From Agapetus fuscipes (lineage: Eukaryota; Arthropoda; Insecta; Trichoptera; Glossosomatidae): 64,000 bases of DNA. The translations under genes were made by a program, and so were the position numbers. Below are positions 28,459 to 39,387 of this stretch, piece by piece. The stretch is taken from positions 20,037,297-20,101,296 of the forward strand of contig OX637338.1 of the NCBI GenBank assembly GCA_951799405.1, written 5' to 3'. The first letter of the stretch is position 1, and each line of letters begins with the position of its first letter. Below the pieces are notes generated by a model. The model saw only the letters and a program-made list of their open reading frames with translations. It was not told the origin of the DNA and did not search any database.

Positions 28459-28625
28459 ATCAGCTATTTTAAATTACGTATTCACTCATTATTTTTCTTC
28501 ATATTTTTCCATTTCACAATGAGTCCCGAACATTTATTAATTCTGAACTTTTGTCTCGGCGAGGTTTCTGTCTTGGAAATATCATCCTTAGAAACCAATA
28601 AGAAAATATTTATTCGTCGTTTCGT

Positions 28626-28873
28626 CTCCTTAGTGCTTGTTGTTCTTATGTCCATCAGAGGTAATTTCACATGAGCAATGTTTGTATGTGTACTGGACCA
28701 ATGTGTCTTATGAAAACTGGAAATAGATTTTAAAAATATTTAAAACAACTCTCACATTATCGTGTTTTTTTTTCTAAGCTCAGATTGTGTAGAATGTGAT
28801 TGATAAGACAATATCATTGAAAGGTCATCTTTGAATCAAAAGTGGATAAGCCAAACAAGTACTGGGGGGGGGG
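28626..28873 (+). mobile_element. MITE M-F, near-complete copy
   Basis: This is a 248-bp copy. The left end is CTCCTTAGTGCTTGT and the right end GCCAAACAAGTACTGGGGG, forming inverted termini. The internal words GTGTCTTATGAAAACTGG and CAACTCTCACATTATC define the family. No coding sequence. The superfamily is not decided, since no clear target duplication is visible. Confidence 0.83.
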
Positions 28874-28965
28874 GTGTTTTCCCTAGGAACCCAGCCAGGT
28901 AACGACACAAGATTGTCTATGCAAATTCTCGTGCCGGCCTCATTTGTTTATTGAATTTATTTATT
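28874..28965. repeat. dispersed repeat shared with 41999-42090
   Basis: AACCCAGCCAGGTAACGACA and a GCCTCAT.. word match GCAACCCAGCTGGGTGACG..GAGCCTCATTAG at 42010. The class is unknown. Confidence 0.5.
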
Positions 28966-29660
28966 CTCATAGTAGGTAAATAAAATATTCGTATTTGGGG
29001 AAAATAATTTTCACGCTGGGCACACTGTTCTTAAATGCCGATGTTTTTATTGGTCAATTTGAATTTCCAACATGGCACTTGATTACAAACTTTATGGCTA
29101 TTAGTTTCTTTAACTGCAGGTAGGTTGAATGTGAAATATATTTTTTATACCTACAGGCGGAAAATAAGGCATTGATGTTTTTTTTTGTAGTTTAATTTAT
29201 TCAAATTAAGAACACGCTATAATTTTATTTATATTTTATGGCTGTTGACCTTTACTTTTTGAAAATAATTTATTGATGGGCTAGGAATCATGTTTCATCT
29301 TCATCATCTTCATCTTCGATCATCTTCGATCAATGCTAACAAATTCTTTAAACTTTTGAACTTATTTTCATCAATTAATATTTTTAATTTTAAGGACCAA
29401 TTCTTCAACTCAATCAATTTAATTCAAAGGATCAATTATTTTCATCAGTTAATTCATGAAGAGAATCTACTGCTTTTTTAGACAACTAAATGCACTCAGA
29501 AATCAGAGCAAATACCATATAGGCAAAAAAAACATTATTTTTCCTCGAGTTGGTCGTGAGAAGTTTGATGTTGATCAAACTGCAAACCCTGTGGAAATAA
29601 ATTAATTCCATAAGTCCACATGATAAACACTCCGGGTACTGCTAGTATTAATTGGATAAG
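28966..29660. other. AT-rich stretch, no gene seen
   Basis: It contains a CATCTTCATCTTCGATCATC simple repeat (29300-29330) and a Phe/Asn/Leu-rich frame that looks like composition noise. Confidence 0.4.
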
Positions 29661-29663
29661 GAG

Positions 29664-29935
29664 CTGTATGTGATAAAGAGCTGGAGCTTCCGGACATTTC
29701 GCTCATGTCTACGATGGGCTTATTTAGTGTAAAAGTGATATGATGTACTTAGATGATTTTTATGAAACTGTGATGAAATTTTTGGGTACACTCGAGATTT
29801 AATTAGGAAAAATGAAGACACTCTACGGATGTGTTATTTTGTAGAGCAACAAACGTCCGGAAGCTCCAGCTCCCACAGATCCTGGATAACATCTCTCCAT
29901 GTAAGCCTAAAACTCTTATTTAAGATAACATGAAA
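29664..29935 (-). mobile_element. Penelope-like fold-back fragment, copy B
   Basis: GAGCTGGAGCTTCCGGAC and its complement (GTCCGGAAGCTCCAGCTC) face each other across about 140 bp. The outer end is TGTAAGCCTAAAACTC. The hammerhead core is present but reads CTAAATA in place of CTGAAGA, so it is predicted dead. Confidence 0.7.
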
Positions 29936-30271
29936 CAAGATTCGATAAGTTTATATTAAACTAGATTAGATGGTCCCAAGGCCATCTCCTAGGTCCACCC
30001 CTGCCCCGGAGGTAGGTAGGTCCATCATTTGGTGACCGCACACGTCTCTTCGGACCGGAAACCAAAATAAATAAAAATAAAAACATATAATGGCGGCAAT
30101 GCTAACAATATTCATTATAAGTAATCGATCTACAGGCAAAGAGATGCATTGAGAACCTGGCTGGTGGGACCATGAGACGTTAGACCTCAGTCTTATTAGA
30201 ACAATGAGTATAAATCATATTATGAAGATTTCAGACATTCAAGCTACAACTTCTTTCTCTAAAAACTGACA

Positions 30272-30595
30272 AATGTCAATAACAACCCTCCAAAAGTCTA
30301 CTCGCTAGCTCGCAAATTGCGAGGGACTTTTGTTAGGTTGCGAGTGTGCTTTTCTTTATCTGAAAGTATCATTTTGCCAGTTAATAATACCATTGATAAT
30401 ATTCCCAGTGAAAATAAAACTGACAAGTTTTGAAAATTGTGTGTCGTAAATCTAAATCCCCTTTCAATAAAATCGATCACATGTTTAAAGGCGTTAAAAA
30501 TTATAAACAGGAACAGTTCACGGAAGTTTTTTTTTAACCCATGCGAGTTGCGAGTTGGTCAATGGGTGATTTTTGGAGGGTTGGTCAATAACATT
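30272..30595. mobile_element. inverted-repeat element, possible MITE
   Basis: The left end AATGTCAATAACAACCCTCC and the right end (complement AATGTTATTGACCAACCCTCC) match with small gaps. GCGAGTTGCGAG words lie inside the right arm. There is only one copy here, so the family status is open. Confidence 0.5.
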
Positions 30596-31025
30596 AATGC
30601 ACATTAATGCACAACAATGGCACATTAATTGGCATCGATAAAATTGTGATGGCACACGGCCGGTTTGCGAGGGAAAAAGCAAGCAAGTTTGATTGGTTGC
30701 TAAGGAGTATTACATACTCATTTCCATTCTTAAAAAATGATTATTTTCTAAGCTGACATCTATAATTTGACATTAGGTTCATGTTCAATATATCGCACGC
30801 TTAATAATAAAGAGCAATAACTCAAAAATTGGGAAAAATCGAGATTTTGTAATAAAACGCAAGAACAATGCGAGAAGAATAGGTAGAATGCGACAGCCGT
30901 TCAATTTGGAGGAATATGACCGAGGTGTAACATCGGTCGCCTTTTTCATCCCATATAAGTTGTACTGGTTGTCTGAACTTCAAACGTGATTTCCTAACAT
31001 TCTTATTCCTAACATTCTTATTGAG

Positions 31026-33236
31026 GTGGATAATCAGTATAATATAGCTCAATACGAGTGTCACACGGCATTGGAGTGTAATGATGTTATAAATTCTAAA
31101 TGTGAAGATGATGCTCTATTTATATTACAACAAAATATTAGGAGTATACGAAAGAATCTGGATTGTTTTCTAGTAAATTTGAGTTGTCTTAATAGATTGC
31201 CTGATTTGATTGTACTCTGTGAAGCGCATATAAATGAGTGGAGTGAACCGTTTGATATTCCAAATTACTCATATTTCCGTAGTAATTATTATATAAATAA
31301 AAATAGTGGAATTGTTGTGTTTGTGCGCGGTAATAATGATAATATAAGAGTTAAAGAGATTATCATGAATAATGTTAATTGTCTACAGATTGATTATTAT
31401 AAGAATAACGTTTTGTATCGCATAATCTCTGTATATAGAACACACCAATCAAATGTTAATGAATTTATTAACGAACTTAGGATGCTACTAAATGAATGTC
31501 GAAGTATGAATGTGATTATTGTGGGCGATTTTAATGTAAATGTGGCAAAAACTTGCATAAGTACTGTAAAGAATGAATATATGAACGCACTAGCAGAACT
31601 AAATTTTAAATTGTGTACAAATTTATATAGCAGAGAGGTGGATGGGCAAACTCCGTCCTGTCTGGACCATTTCTGGTCCAATACGCCACTGAGCAAACTG
31701 GAGGACATATGTACTGTTGTTTGGAAGAGTGACATTACGGATCATCACACGTCTTTGTTCATACAGAGATTGATGAATAGTAATAATGCATTAAATGATA
31801 CTGTACGACATGATGAACCAATAAAAAAGATTAATTTGGAGGATTTGAAAATGAGACTGATGAATGAAAGTTGGAAGTCTGTTTATGATTCTTTTGATGC
31901 AAATATATGTGCTAAGAATTTTCACGATATTGTTGAAGATTATTTGGCGAGTGTTGAGCAAATATCTGTGCGGAGACAAAGCAACAAATCCTCCAAATAT
32001 AATAGACTGAAGCCATGGATCACACATGGTTTGGTGGTTTCAATACGAAACAAAGAAAAGCTGTATAAGATTATGCGGAGACATCCTGGCGACACTAATG
32101 TCAGTGACAGGTACAAAAGGTATCGAAACATGCTGACACTGTTAATAAGAAGGGTCAAGATTGATTACTTCTCTAGGAAGGTTGAACAAGCTGGCAGTAA
32201 TATAAAACATGTATGGCAATCCATAAATGAGATTATTAATAAGAAAAAGAAGAAATCACAGATAAAAAGGATAATTGTTGATGGTAAAACAATGGAACTC
32301 ACACAACATCCAATTGAAATGGCTAATAGCTTTAATGAGTTTTTTGCAGATGTAGGTGAAAATCTGGCTCGACAGATAGATCCAAATTTCACTTACGGGG
32401 AAATAGAACCCGATTCTCTCATCGATCCAGGGTTCAACATATTTCAGCCAATAAATTCCGAGACGGTATTAAATATTATAAAGGATATGAAAGGAGGATC
32501 CTCTCCTGGCTATGATAGAATATCTGTGGATATTTTGAAGCAGAATTCAACATCTCTGTCGGGGCCCATCACGCACATAGTAAATGTCAGCCTGAATAAT
32601 GGTGTATTTCCTGAGGTGTACAAAGTTGGTGTGGTGACACCAATTTTCAAGTCGGGGGATGCATGTAATATATCGAATTATAGACCTATAACTCTCACGT
32701 CCAATATCTCGAAAATCTTCGAAAAAATAGTGAAAAAACAGCTCATAGATTTTATTAATAGAGAGGGTTTACTTAATAAAAATCAGTTCGGTTTTAGAAC
32801 GGGTGTTGGCACGGACGACGCCATATCAAGGTTGACTTCCATAGTGTACGAGGCACTAGATGCCGGAGAGAAATGTCTGGGTGTATTTATCGACCTAAGG
32901 AAGGCATTTGATAGCGTTAGCCATACTGGCCTATTGAACAAATTAAACAGGATTGGAATATGTGGCAGTGTGAGGAAATGGATTTGCAGTTTCATGCAGT
33001 ATAGAACTCAGCAGGTACGCATTAATAAGATAGTAAGCTCTAGAAAAATAACGCGATTCGGAATTCCGCAAGGCACCGTCCTTGGACCAATATTGTTTAT
33101 TATTTATGTCAATGAGATATTCTCTCTGCCGATCACATCCTCAATCCTGTCCTTTGCTGATGATACGGCTATGATTGTGAGGGGAGGGTCATGGGTAGAG
33201 GTGGTTCGCAGAACGAACGTGGAATTAACCATACTT
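31026..33236 (+). pseudogene. LINE B APE-RT protein, first part (interrupted)
   Basis: The frame is open from the element boundary with no ATG at its start, so the true N-terminus is lost. Endonuclease: LQQNIRSI near residue 33, the catalytic E in LCEAHI near 65, GDFN near 167, LDHF, and TDHH near 238. Reverse transcriptase: NYRPITLTSNISKIFEK, FIDLRKAFDSV (motif A, near 621), GIPQGTVLGPILF (near 681) and FADD (near 711). At 33236 it is cut by the 3' end of LINE A. The reading frame resumes without shift at 33611, so this insertion is the only lesion apart from the missing start. Confidence 0.93.
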
Positions 33237-33245
33237 GTAATACTT

Positions 33246-33607
33246 GGCTGTAAATGGTACAGCTCCTTCATATTTGGCTGACATGTTTACACCCGTTGAG
33301 AGGGATTTGAGGCGCCAAACGCTCAGATCTGCAGGGGATGGCGTGGTGGACTTGGTTCAGCCACACCGTCAGACACGCACTAATTTTGGGGACCGTGCTT
33401 TCCGGTTTGCGGGACCAATGGAGTGGAACAGACTGCCACCTAATGTGAGGAAGGCAAAGACTGTTGGTGTCTTTAAAGGAGCACTAAAGACACATCTTTA
33501 CAAGAAATCTTATCCGTGATTTGAGAGGGCCCTTGAGGTGTGACACACACAAAAACGGCGCTCTTTAATTATGTGTACATTAAAATAAATTATCCTTATA
33601 TATATAT
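33246..33607 (+). mobile_element. LINE A 3' end inserted in LINE B
   Basis: Starting at GGCTGTAAATGG, this matches the last 360 bases of LINE A (16414-16770, minus) almost base for base. It includes the C-terminal 90 residues (stop at 33519), the shared SINE-1-like tail and the TA repeat. ATACTT at 33231-33236 and 33608-33613 is the likely target duplication; the motif also repeats at 33240-33245. Confidence 0.95.
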
Positions 33608-33610
33608 ATA

Positions 33611-34390
33611 CTTAAAAATTGGTTCGACAAAAATTTCCTGTCTCTGAATACCGAAAAAACAAATTTTATTCCATTCTCTCTCTACAATAGGGGTCTTCCT
33701 TTTTCACTTAGTATAGCAATACATAGCTGTACTAACTTCTTGGTCAGTGGAACTGCGTGCTCCTGCTCATGCCCCCTAATTTCTCAAGCGGAAAGTGTTA
33801 AATATCTAGGTATTAAAATAGATTCCAGAATTAGATGGAAGGAGCATGTAGAAACAACTATTGAAAGACTAAGGAAAATTTACTATGTATTCCGCAAAAT
33901 TAGAGATATTCTAGAGGTAAAAACTTTGAAGTCTACCTATTTTGCGCTTGGACAGTCATTGATGCAGTATGGAATGGTCGGATGGGGCGGCACATTTAAA
34001 ACAACACTCGAGCCTCTTAGGGTGGTGCAGAGAATGGTTATCAAAATAATGTTAAAGAAGCCTTTCGACTATTCCACATTGCAATTATATCATGACTTTC
34101 CGGTGCTAACAATTGACCAATTGTATAAGAGAGCGGCTCTCTACCAAGTTCATAAGGATTACTTTATCCACGGATATAATCCGGGGGATATTGTAATCCC
34201 GAGTGGTAGATCGCGTAGAGAGTCGCTTCTAATCAAAGTTCCTAGAAAGAATACAGCAACCGGCCAACATCACTACGATTATTTGGGTGTAAGGTGGTAC
34301 AATGCACTTTTTTCCAGGTATGAGCATGATAAGCACGCAGATCCTAGGGCCATTAAGTACATGATCAGCAAATATTTGAAAGAGGTGTAA
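33611..34390 (+). pseudogene. LINE B APE-RT protein, C-terminal part
   Basis: This continues the LINE B frame after the LINE A insertion (LKNWFDKNFLSLNTEKTN onward). It covers the RT thumb (SVKYLGIKID, RWKEHVE) and the C-terminal domain (QYGMVGWGG, YKRAALYQVHK) to a stop at 34388-34390. No internal stop. TTG at 33740 is internal. Confidence 0.9.
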
Positions 34391-34666
34391 ATAATTGAGT
34401 GTTTATATTTGATTGGTTTTTTGTATATTATTCTTATCATTATTATTTTTGTTATTTTTTTCATATATCTACATGTGTGTATATATGTATAATTCCTATT
34501 TCTGTATTTTCTACTTAAACATGTTACCTCTTTATGTTATTTTATTTTATTTTTTGTCTTTCTGTTTTTTGCTGAGTAAATGACTAAATGGTGTATATAT
34601 TATTTTTGTTTTTTTATGATTTTTATCTATTAAGTGATTAATTTTAAGTTAAGATAAGTTGGAATC

Positions 34667-34701
34667 CTCCCCAAAACACAAGCTATGCTTACTTTGGGGA
34701 G
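34667..34701 (+). other. hairpin in LINE B 3' UTR
   Basis: CTCCCCAAA (34667-34675) pairs with TTTGGGGAG (34693-34701), with an inner AAGC/GCTT pair. It lies about 110 bp before the 3' repeat, in the region where non-LTR elements often carry an RT-recognition stem. Confidence 0.6.
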
Positions 34702-34844
34702 TATTTATTGTAATTAGATTTTTAAAATTTATTTTTATTGTAATACTTTGTACATATTGATAAAAAACAATAAAGACCTTATGAATTATGAATTATGAAT
34801 ATGAATTATGAATTATTTTTTGAGTTATTGCTCTTTATGATTAA

Positions 34845-35228
34845 CCCTTTCAGACCGTGGGTATGTTTAAACATACACAGATTTCAAAATTTTATCATGG
34901 TAGGTACAAAACTCATAGAGGCGTGGAATTTTTTTTATTTGCTAGCTGGTATTCTTGCTTACAGCATTATATTTTTTCTTTATGTTTCTTGCTTGCATTT
35001 TAACCGCCATAACGTCTGTCAACTGTCAAGCCGGCTTGCGTTTCAACTCTGACAATTTTTCCCCTTAAAAATCGTCAATTTTCAAGGTAAATTGAAAAAA
35101 AAAAAATCTATAATTTTAACACTAAAAAAAAAAAAAAGATTGGAAATTTTTTTAAAAAATATAAATAAAGAAATCCACACTAAAAAATTTTTTTTTTTTA
35201 TCTAGAAATATGGTCAGGTCTGAAAGGG
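34845..35228. mobile_element. M-B, piggyBac-like non-autonomous element
   Basis: This is a 384-bp element. The inverted ends are CCCTTTCAGACC and GGTCTGAAAGGG. TTAA duplications are at 34841-34844 and 35229-35232. TTAA targeting is the piggyBac signature. It sits exactly in the TTAA of M-A's right terminal repeat: removing it with one TTAA restores a match to the left repeat. It carries no coding sequence. Confidence 0.93.
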
Positions 35229-35281
35229 TTAAGCGTGCGATGTGTATTGTGAATTAAAATAATAACCCAAATCACAAACAA

Positions 35282-35396
35282 GCATAAACCTTACAACTCT
35301 GGCCGACCTTTTGTGAAACGGTGGTGACGCTGGTAAAGGGAATCAATTCTTCCAGTACGGGTAGTGGTATACTCATAAGAAACTTATAAGTCAAGG
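35282..35396 (-). mobile_element. R255 head-half fragment, diverged
   Basis: CATAAACCTTACAACTCTGG, GAAACGGTGGTGACG and CTTATAAGTCAAGG are the R255 head region in reverse, with many substitutions. Confidence 0.7.
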
Positions 35397-35554
35397 AACT
35401 TCTTGGGTTAGTTTATCAAGTTTCCAGATATAATGTCATGGTTACCCTGCTGGTTGCTCCCATTCAAATATTTCTCATTCAAAGTCAATAGCTGATGGAT
35501 TGTGATTAGTCTCGGTCAGGTAGTTCTAGAAAGAGGACAGCCGTGTATCTTGTA

Positions 35555-35825
35555 GCTACCACTAGAGACTAGTAGAAGACAGAGTACTCTGCTACTAGAA
35601 ACTAGAGAACATCCGTGTACCTACCACTAGAAACTACAAGAGGATAGAGTACTCTGCTAGTAGAAGCTAGAGGACAGCCATGTATTTACCACTAAAAACT
35701 AGAGGACAGAGTACTCCGCTATTAGAAACTAGAGGACAAAGTACTCTGCTAGTAGAAACTAGAGGACAAAGTACTCTGCTAGTAGAAACTAGAGGATAGA
35801 GTAGTCTGTTACTCTATTTTCTACT
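35555..35825. repeat. minisatellite, 30-bp unit
   Basis: The GAGGACA.AGTACTCTGCTA core repeats with a 30-base period at 35702-35820 (units such as AGTAGAAACTAGAGGACAAA). More diverged, longer units occur upstream from 35555. About 8 units in total. Confidence 0.9.
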
Positions 35826-35915
35826 TCTAGTGTTTAGATCAAGAAAATGCTGTATGTAGGTATCTATTAACACAGTATGACAGCGTTTCTGCCCCTCTCC
35901 CTTTCATCCACGCAA

Positions 35916-36241
35916 AACGCAACTAAGCTACACATATAGTGTAACTTATTGCCGCGTTATCCCCGAAGGGGTCGCATGTGGCGAGTTGAACCTATTTATT
36001 TTTACAGGTAAGGGGGCCGGCCTTACGCCAACCACTTCAGATGAAGTGGGGGTTTCCCAGCGCCCGAGGGGGCTGGTACTCATTTCTTGTGAAGGCTGAG
36101 TAAACCTTGCCGGTATTTTTATTATGGGGTTTGAAATAAACACCGAAATAGGAAATCATTTCTGACACCCTCCTCGGTGGGATTCGAACCCGAGCTCACG
36201 GGGTAGAATGCAAGCACTCTACCAACTGAGCTATCGACCGG
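35916..36241 (-). mobile_element. SINE-2 copy, full length
   Basis: Head on the minus strand at 36241 (CCGGTCGATAGCTCAGTTGG), B box GGGTTCGAATCCC, full body, tail to GCTTAGTTGCGT at 35916. It carries CCCCGTGAGCTCG in place of the usual ATGCC..GAGAGCTCG. That variant is shared only with the copy at 38671. Confidence 0.95.
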
Positions 36242-36439
36242 ACTTCAAAAGGACTACAAAAGGAATAAATTGAAATCTAAGCATATTTTGAATAGTAATG
36301 ATTTGAAAGATGTAGGTTATTATACAAGGTTAGGGGTGAGTGGAGACATATCTGTCCACCCTAAGTGGAATAAAGACAAGTGACAGTAACAGGTAAGTTT
36401 ATTTGCCAGCTCATGTAACTAGTTGCCAATTTGTCTGTG

Positions 36440-36700
36440 TTTTTTTTAGATAATTTGTAAGTGAATGCGTTTTTGTCCCGCCATAACAATATTAAATTTA
36501 TAAATTACAGGTGTCGTGAGGCTGGGCATCCGCTTCTCTCCCCGACGGAAGCGCCGCCATGTTTTTTTTGTTTTATTTTATTGTTTTTGGTTTTTTGTCC
36601 CGAGTTGTCATTATGCTTTGGGTCCGCGGAAGTCGCTAATCTTCAGAACAGAAACACCTAAATTATTGTCACCTGAGACATGCCACTATTAGACGTCCTT
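36440..36700. promoter_or_regulatory. low-repeat island, candidate regulatory DNA
   Basis: CCCGACGGAAGCGCCGCCAT, GTTTTATTTTATTG and TGGGTCCGCGGAAGTCGC are not matched elsewhere in the window. The segment is more GC-balanced than its flanks. ATTACAG|GTG near 36510 resembles a splice acceptor, but I see no exon. Confidence 0.22.
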
Positions 36701-36823
36701 TTCTCTCAAATTTTTAGTAAAAGACTGCCACTCTCTGGACAAACTAGATAAAATAAATGTTCATTTACAAATGAATGTAATAATTCGTCATCGGTTTGAA
36801 TGAAATGGCAAATGGTAAGGGCT

Positions 36824-37082
36824 TCCTAGACTTATAGGTTGGTATGAGGCTGACCACCCATACTGTAAGAAATGGTTCACTTTGCCAATGTCACCCCTGT
36901 GTCAGGGAATGTCGGCAAAAGTTGTAGGGCTTACATTCATTTGAGGTTTGGATTTTATTTGTAAGTACTCATTCAGCATTTGTAAGCGCGAACTACACGT
37001 GTTCTTTTGTAGGCATGCATTTGAGAGCTTTAAGTGAATATATCCTTGCAACTTAGATTATAAAGATTATACTTAGATTATA
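36824..37082 (+). mobile_element. R255 copy, full length, diverged
   Basis: The head (CTAGACTTATAGG), body and CTTAGATTATA tail are all present. It faces an inverted R255 at 37225. Confidence 0.82.
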
Positions 37083-37224
37083 GCCACATTCCTACTTAAA
37101 AAAATTAACGAAATGTAGGGAAAAAACATTATTAGCCCTGTCACAACAAGGCAAAAACATAATTAACATGTTGAAAGGTTTGCATTATAATAATTTAAGT
37201 TTCGAAGATATATTACATTCAGGA

Positions 37225-37412
37225 TATATCTACGAGTATATTAAATGCATTTCCACAAGCAGACACTATAAGTTATGTAAATCTACAATATATGTAAAAC
37301 CCAATTTCAAATGAACATACACCCTTCAACTCGGCGACCTACACTGAAACAGGGATGACATTGGCAAAGTTCCAACACCATTTTCTACAGCATGGTTGGT
37401 CAGCCGCATGGT
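37225..37412 (-). mobile_element. R255 copy, partial, inverted
   Basis: TTAAATGCATTTCCACAAGC, CCAATTTCAAATGAACATAC and GTTGGTCAGCCGCATGG run on the minus strand. The pair with 36824-37082 could fold as a long hairpin. Confidence 0.8.
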
Positions 37413-37872
37413 CAAATAGATGCAATTATACGTCATTGATTTGAATACATTGAAAATTGAATAACGAAATGTAGGAAAAAATTACATTTTAAGCCCTGGT
37501 GCGTCAAGATAAGCATTTTGAAATATCCATAGTATTAGTAATCCGTTTGTCGTTTTTTTTTTTTAAGTCAAATCAGTTGACCAAATCTTTCAGGAATATT
37601 CTACGATTTATGAATCTTTAAATGCTTGTTGATGGTCTCATTTTTTATAAACAGACGCGTTGGCCAACTCCAAAGCGTCATGACATGTCTGAAACTTCGC
37701 ATTGAAACCAACTCGTCCTGCCAAAGCGTCTGTTGCTTCGTTGTTCTACTTTTCGGGGAGTTGCGTAGGCACGAAAACCGTAAATTTACATTGTTTTGTT
37801 ATCTTTCTCCCTTGCACTTGTTTACTTCCAACGCATCCACTCTCTTCCTCGCGATAATCGTTTAGTAGACCG
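37413..37872. other. no gene seen
   Basis: There is an open frame without repeat match at 37626-37865 (starting at ATG, Cys/Leu-rich). CTCCCTTGCACTTGTTTACTT and CATCC.CTCT resemble 63045-63095. It may belong to a larger dispersed element together with M-J. Confidence 0.3.
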
Positions 37873-38411
37873 GGCGCCAAAGGGAGTTAAGTGTGCAAAA
37901 TATGAGGACCGCATTCTGTGAACAGTTTTGAACTCAGAAAAGCTTGCAGATTATGGTTCTGAATGTTGCCAGGACGTTTTCTGGTCCAATTTTTTTTTAT
38001 ACCCCATCCCCTTGGGTATCAAGGAAATGTACTGAGCCAATTCCTTACAACAATGTTCATCTTTGTTTTATTGAAAATATACAATTCTTTCTTATGGTTA
38101 AAGGTACATATAGCTACTCAATAGATATAAAAAACAAAAAAATAATCAAGAATTAAAAAAGAAAACGAAAAAGCAGATTTTGACATATTGTAGCGTAGCA
38201 TATCTATAGTTTTAAGAGTTTACTGGATTGGTTGTATTCACATTATTATTGCATGTAAAGAGAAAGATCTGGAACATATTTTGTAACCAACTTCATCCCC
38301 GTCTCTTCCAAGGGATGGAGTAAGGATACTCGAGGGCCAAGGGTAGAGAGAGTTCAAAACTTTCCCAGATTGCGGTCCTCATATTTTGAACACTCAACTC
38401 CCTTTGGCGCC
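37873..38411. mobile_element. inverted-repeat element M-J
   Basis: The left end GGCGCCAAAGGGAGTT and the right end AACTCCCTTTGGCGCC are exact complements over 16 bp. With small gaps the match continues through ATATGAGGACCGCA / TGCGGTCCTCATAT to about 45 bp. The element is 539 bp with no coding frame. No target duplication was fixed. Confidence 0.83.
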
Positions 38412-38670
38412 TGCAGTATAGTGACAGGAAAAGAAATCGAAGCACCGACCTACCTATTTTCTTGCGTAGATTTTTTTCCATATTCGAGATTGCAGTAGAG
38501 GTATAGATGCAGACACATTTTGTTAAAATAAGAACATCCTAACTCAAATAATATGCAATTTAATGATGTTGTAGTTAGTTACTATAGATGCCAATCAACC
38601 GCTACACCACAACACAGAATAACTGTTATGATTTTTTTGAGCTGGAATATCAAACAATTTTAATAGGAAC

Positions 38671-38985
38671 GAAGTAGTGGTAGAGTGCTTGCATTCTACC
38701 CCGTGAGCTCGGGTTCGAATCCCACCGAGGAGGGTGTCAGAAATGATTTCCTATTTCGGTGTTTATTTCAAACCCCATAATAAAAATACCGGCAAGGTTT
38801 ACTCAGCCTTCACAAGAAATGAGAACCAGCCCCCTCGGGAGCTGGGAAACCCCCACTTCAACTGAAGTGGTTGGCGTAAGGCCGGCCCCCTTACCTGTAA
38901 AAATAAATAGGTTCAACTCGCCACATGCGACCCATTCGGGGATAACGCGGCAAGAAGTTACACTATACGTGTAGCTTAGTTGCGT
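38671..38985 (+). mobile_element. SINE-2 copy, full length except head
   Basis: The A-box side is damaged (GTAGTGGTAGAGTGC), with B box GGGTTCGAATCCC, body, and tail GCTTAGTTGCGT. It shares the CCCCGTGAGCTCG variant with 35916-36241, in opposite orientation. Confidence 0.92.
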
Positions 38986-38989
38986 AAGT

Positions 38990-39385
38990 ATTTCGATGTT
39001 TAACACACTTCTTGTACTTATTCATCCAAAATCAAATACCACACTATCGACAGAATACACAATCACATCTTTTAGTTGCGAGATCGTCGGAAAAATCCCA
39101 TACATTTGGGACTAAAACTGTAGACAAACCGGACTGAATTCGTTTAGTGTGAAAAGGGAATCATGCTTCAGTAGAATATTAGGTATGTAGGCAGATTGAA
39201 AAGACGCGTCAGTCCTGCGTGTACATACTGGGCTTATCTTATTCACATCTGTCATCAGATGTCACGGTGCGTATATTTCACAAGGTTGTAACACAAAATA
39301 AAAATCCCTATTATCTGGAATCGAATTTTCCATATTCAACGGTGAAAATCTGTGACGTCATCCAGCTGAGGGAAATTTTGAAAGT
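38990..39385. other. no gene seen
   Basis: Low-repeat sequence without a recognisable frame or motif. Confidence 0.3.
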
Positions 39386-39387
39386 GC

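Larger units (their letters stand above)
31021..34814 (+). mobile_element. LINE B, APE-RT non-LTR retrotransposon, inserted in M-A
   Basis: This is a slightly 5'-truncated element: APE-RT frame, 3' UTR of about 400 bp with a CTCCCCAAA/TTTGGGGAG hairpin, an ACAATAAAG signal, and an ATGAATT-type repeat tail (34780-34814). It lies inside M-A. Its 5' side has a 15-base tandem duplication (CCTAACATTCTTATT at 30993 and 31008), perhaps made during insertion. The clade is CR1/Kiri-like or related, not firmly assigned. Confidence 0.85.
30792..35241. mobile_element. MITE M-A, split by LINE B and M-B
   Basis: The left terminal repeat starts at 30792 (ATCGCACGCTTAATAATAAA, then GAGCAATAACTC). The right terminal repeat is its complement: GAGTTATTGCTCTTTATGA to 34840, then after M-B, TTAAGCGTGCGAT to 35241. 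The internal 30840-31020 sequence matches, in order, the complement of the intact copy at 52075-52327. The element itself is about 255 bp; the rest is inserted DNA. Confidence 0.92.

Noticed and set aside
31397..32995. Minus-strand frames inside LINE B
   Set aside because: Antisense shadows of the APE-RT frame.
35555..35825. CRISPR-like array
   Set aside because: Units are contiguous with a 30-bp period and no spacers, in a eukaryotic context; it is a minisatellite.
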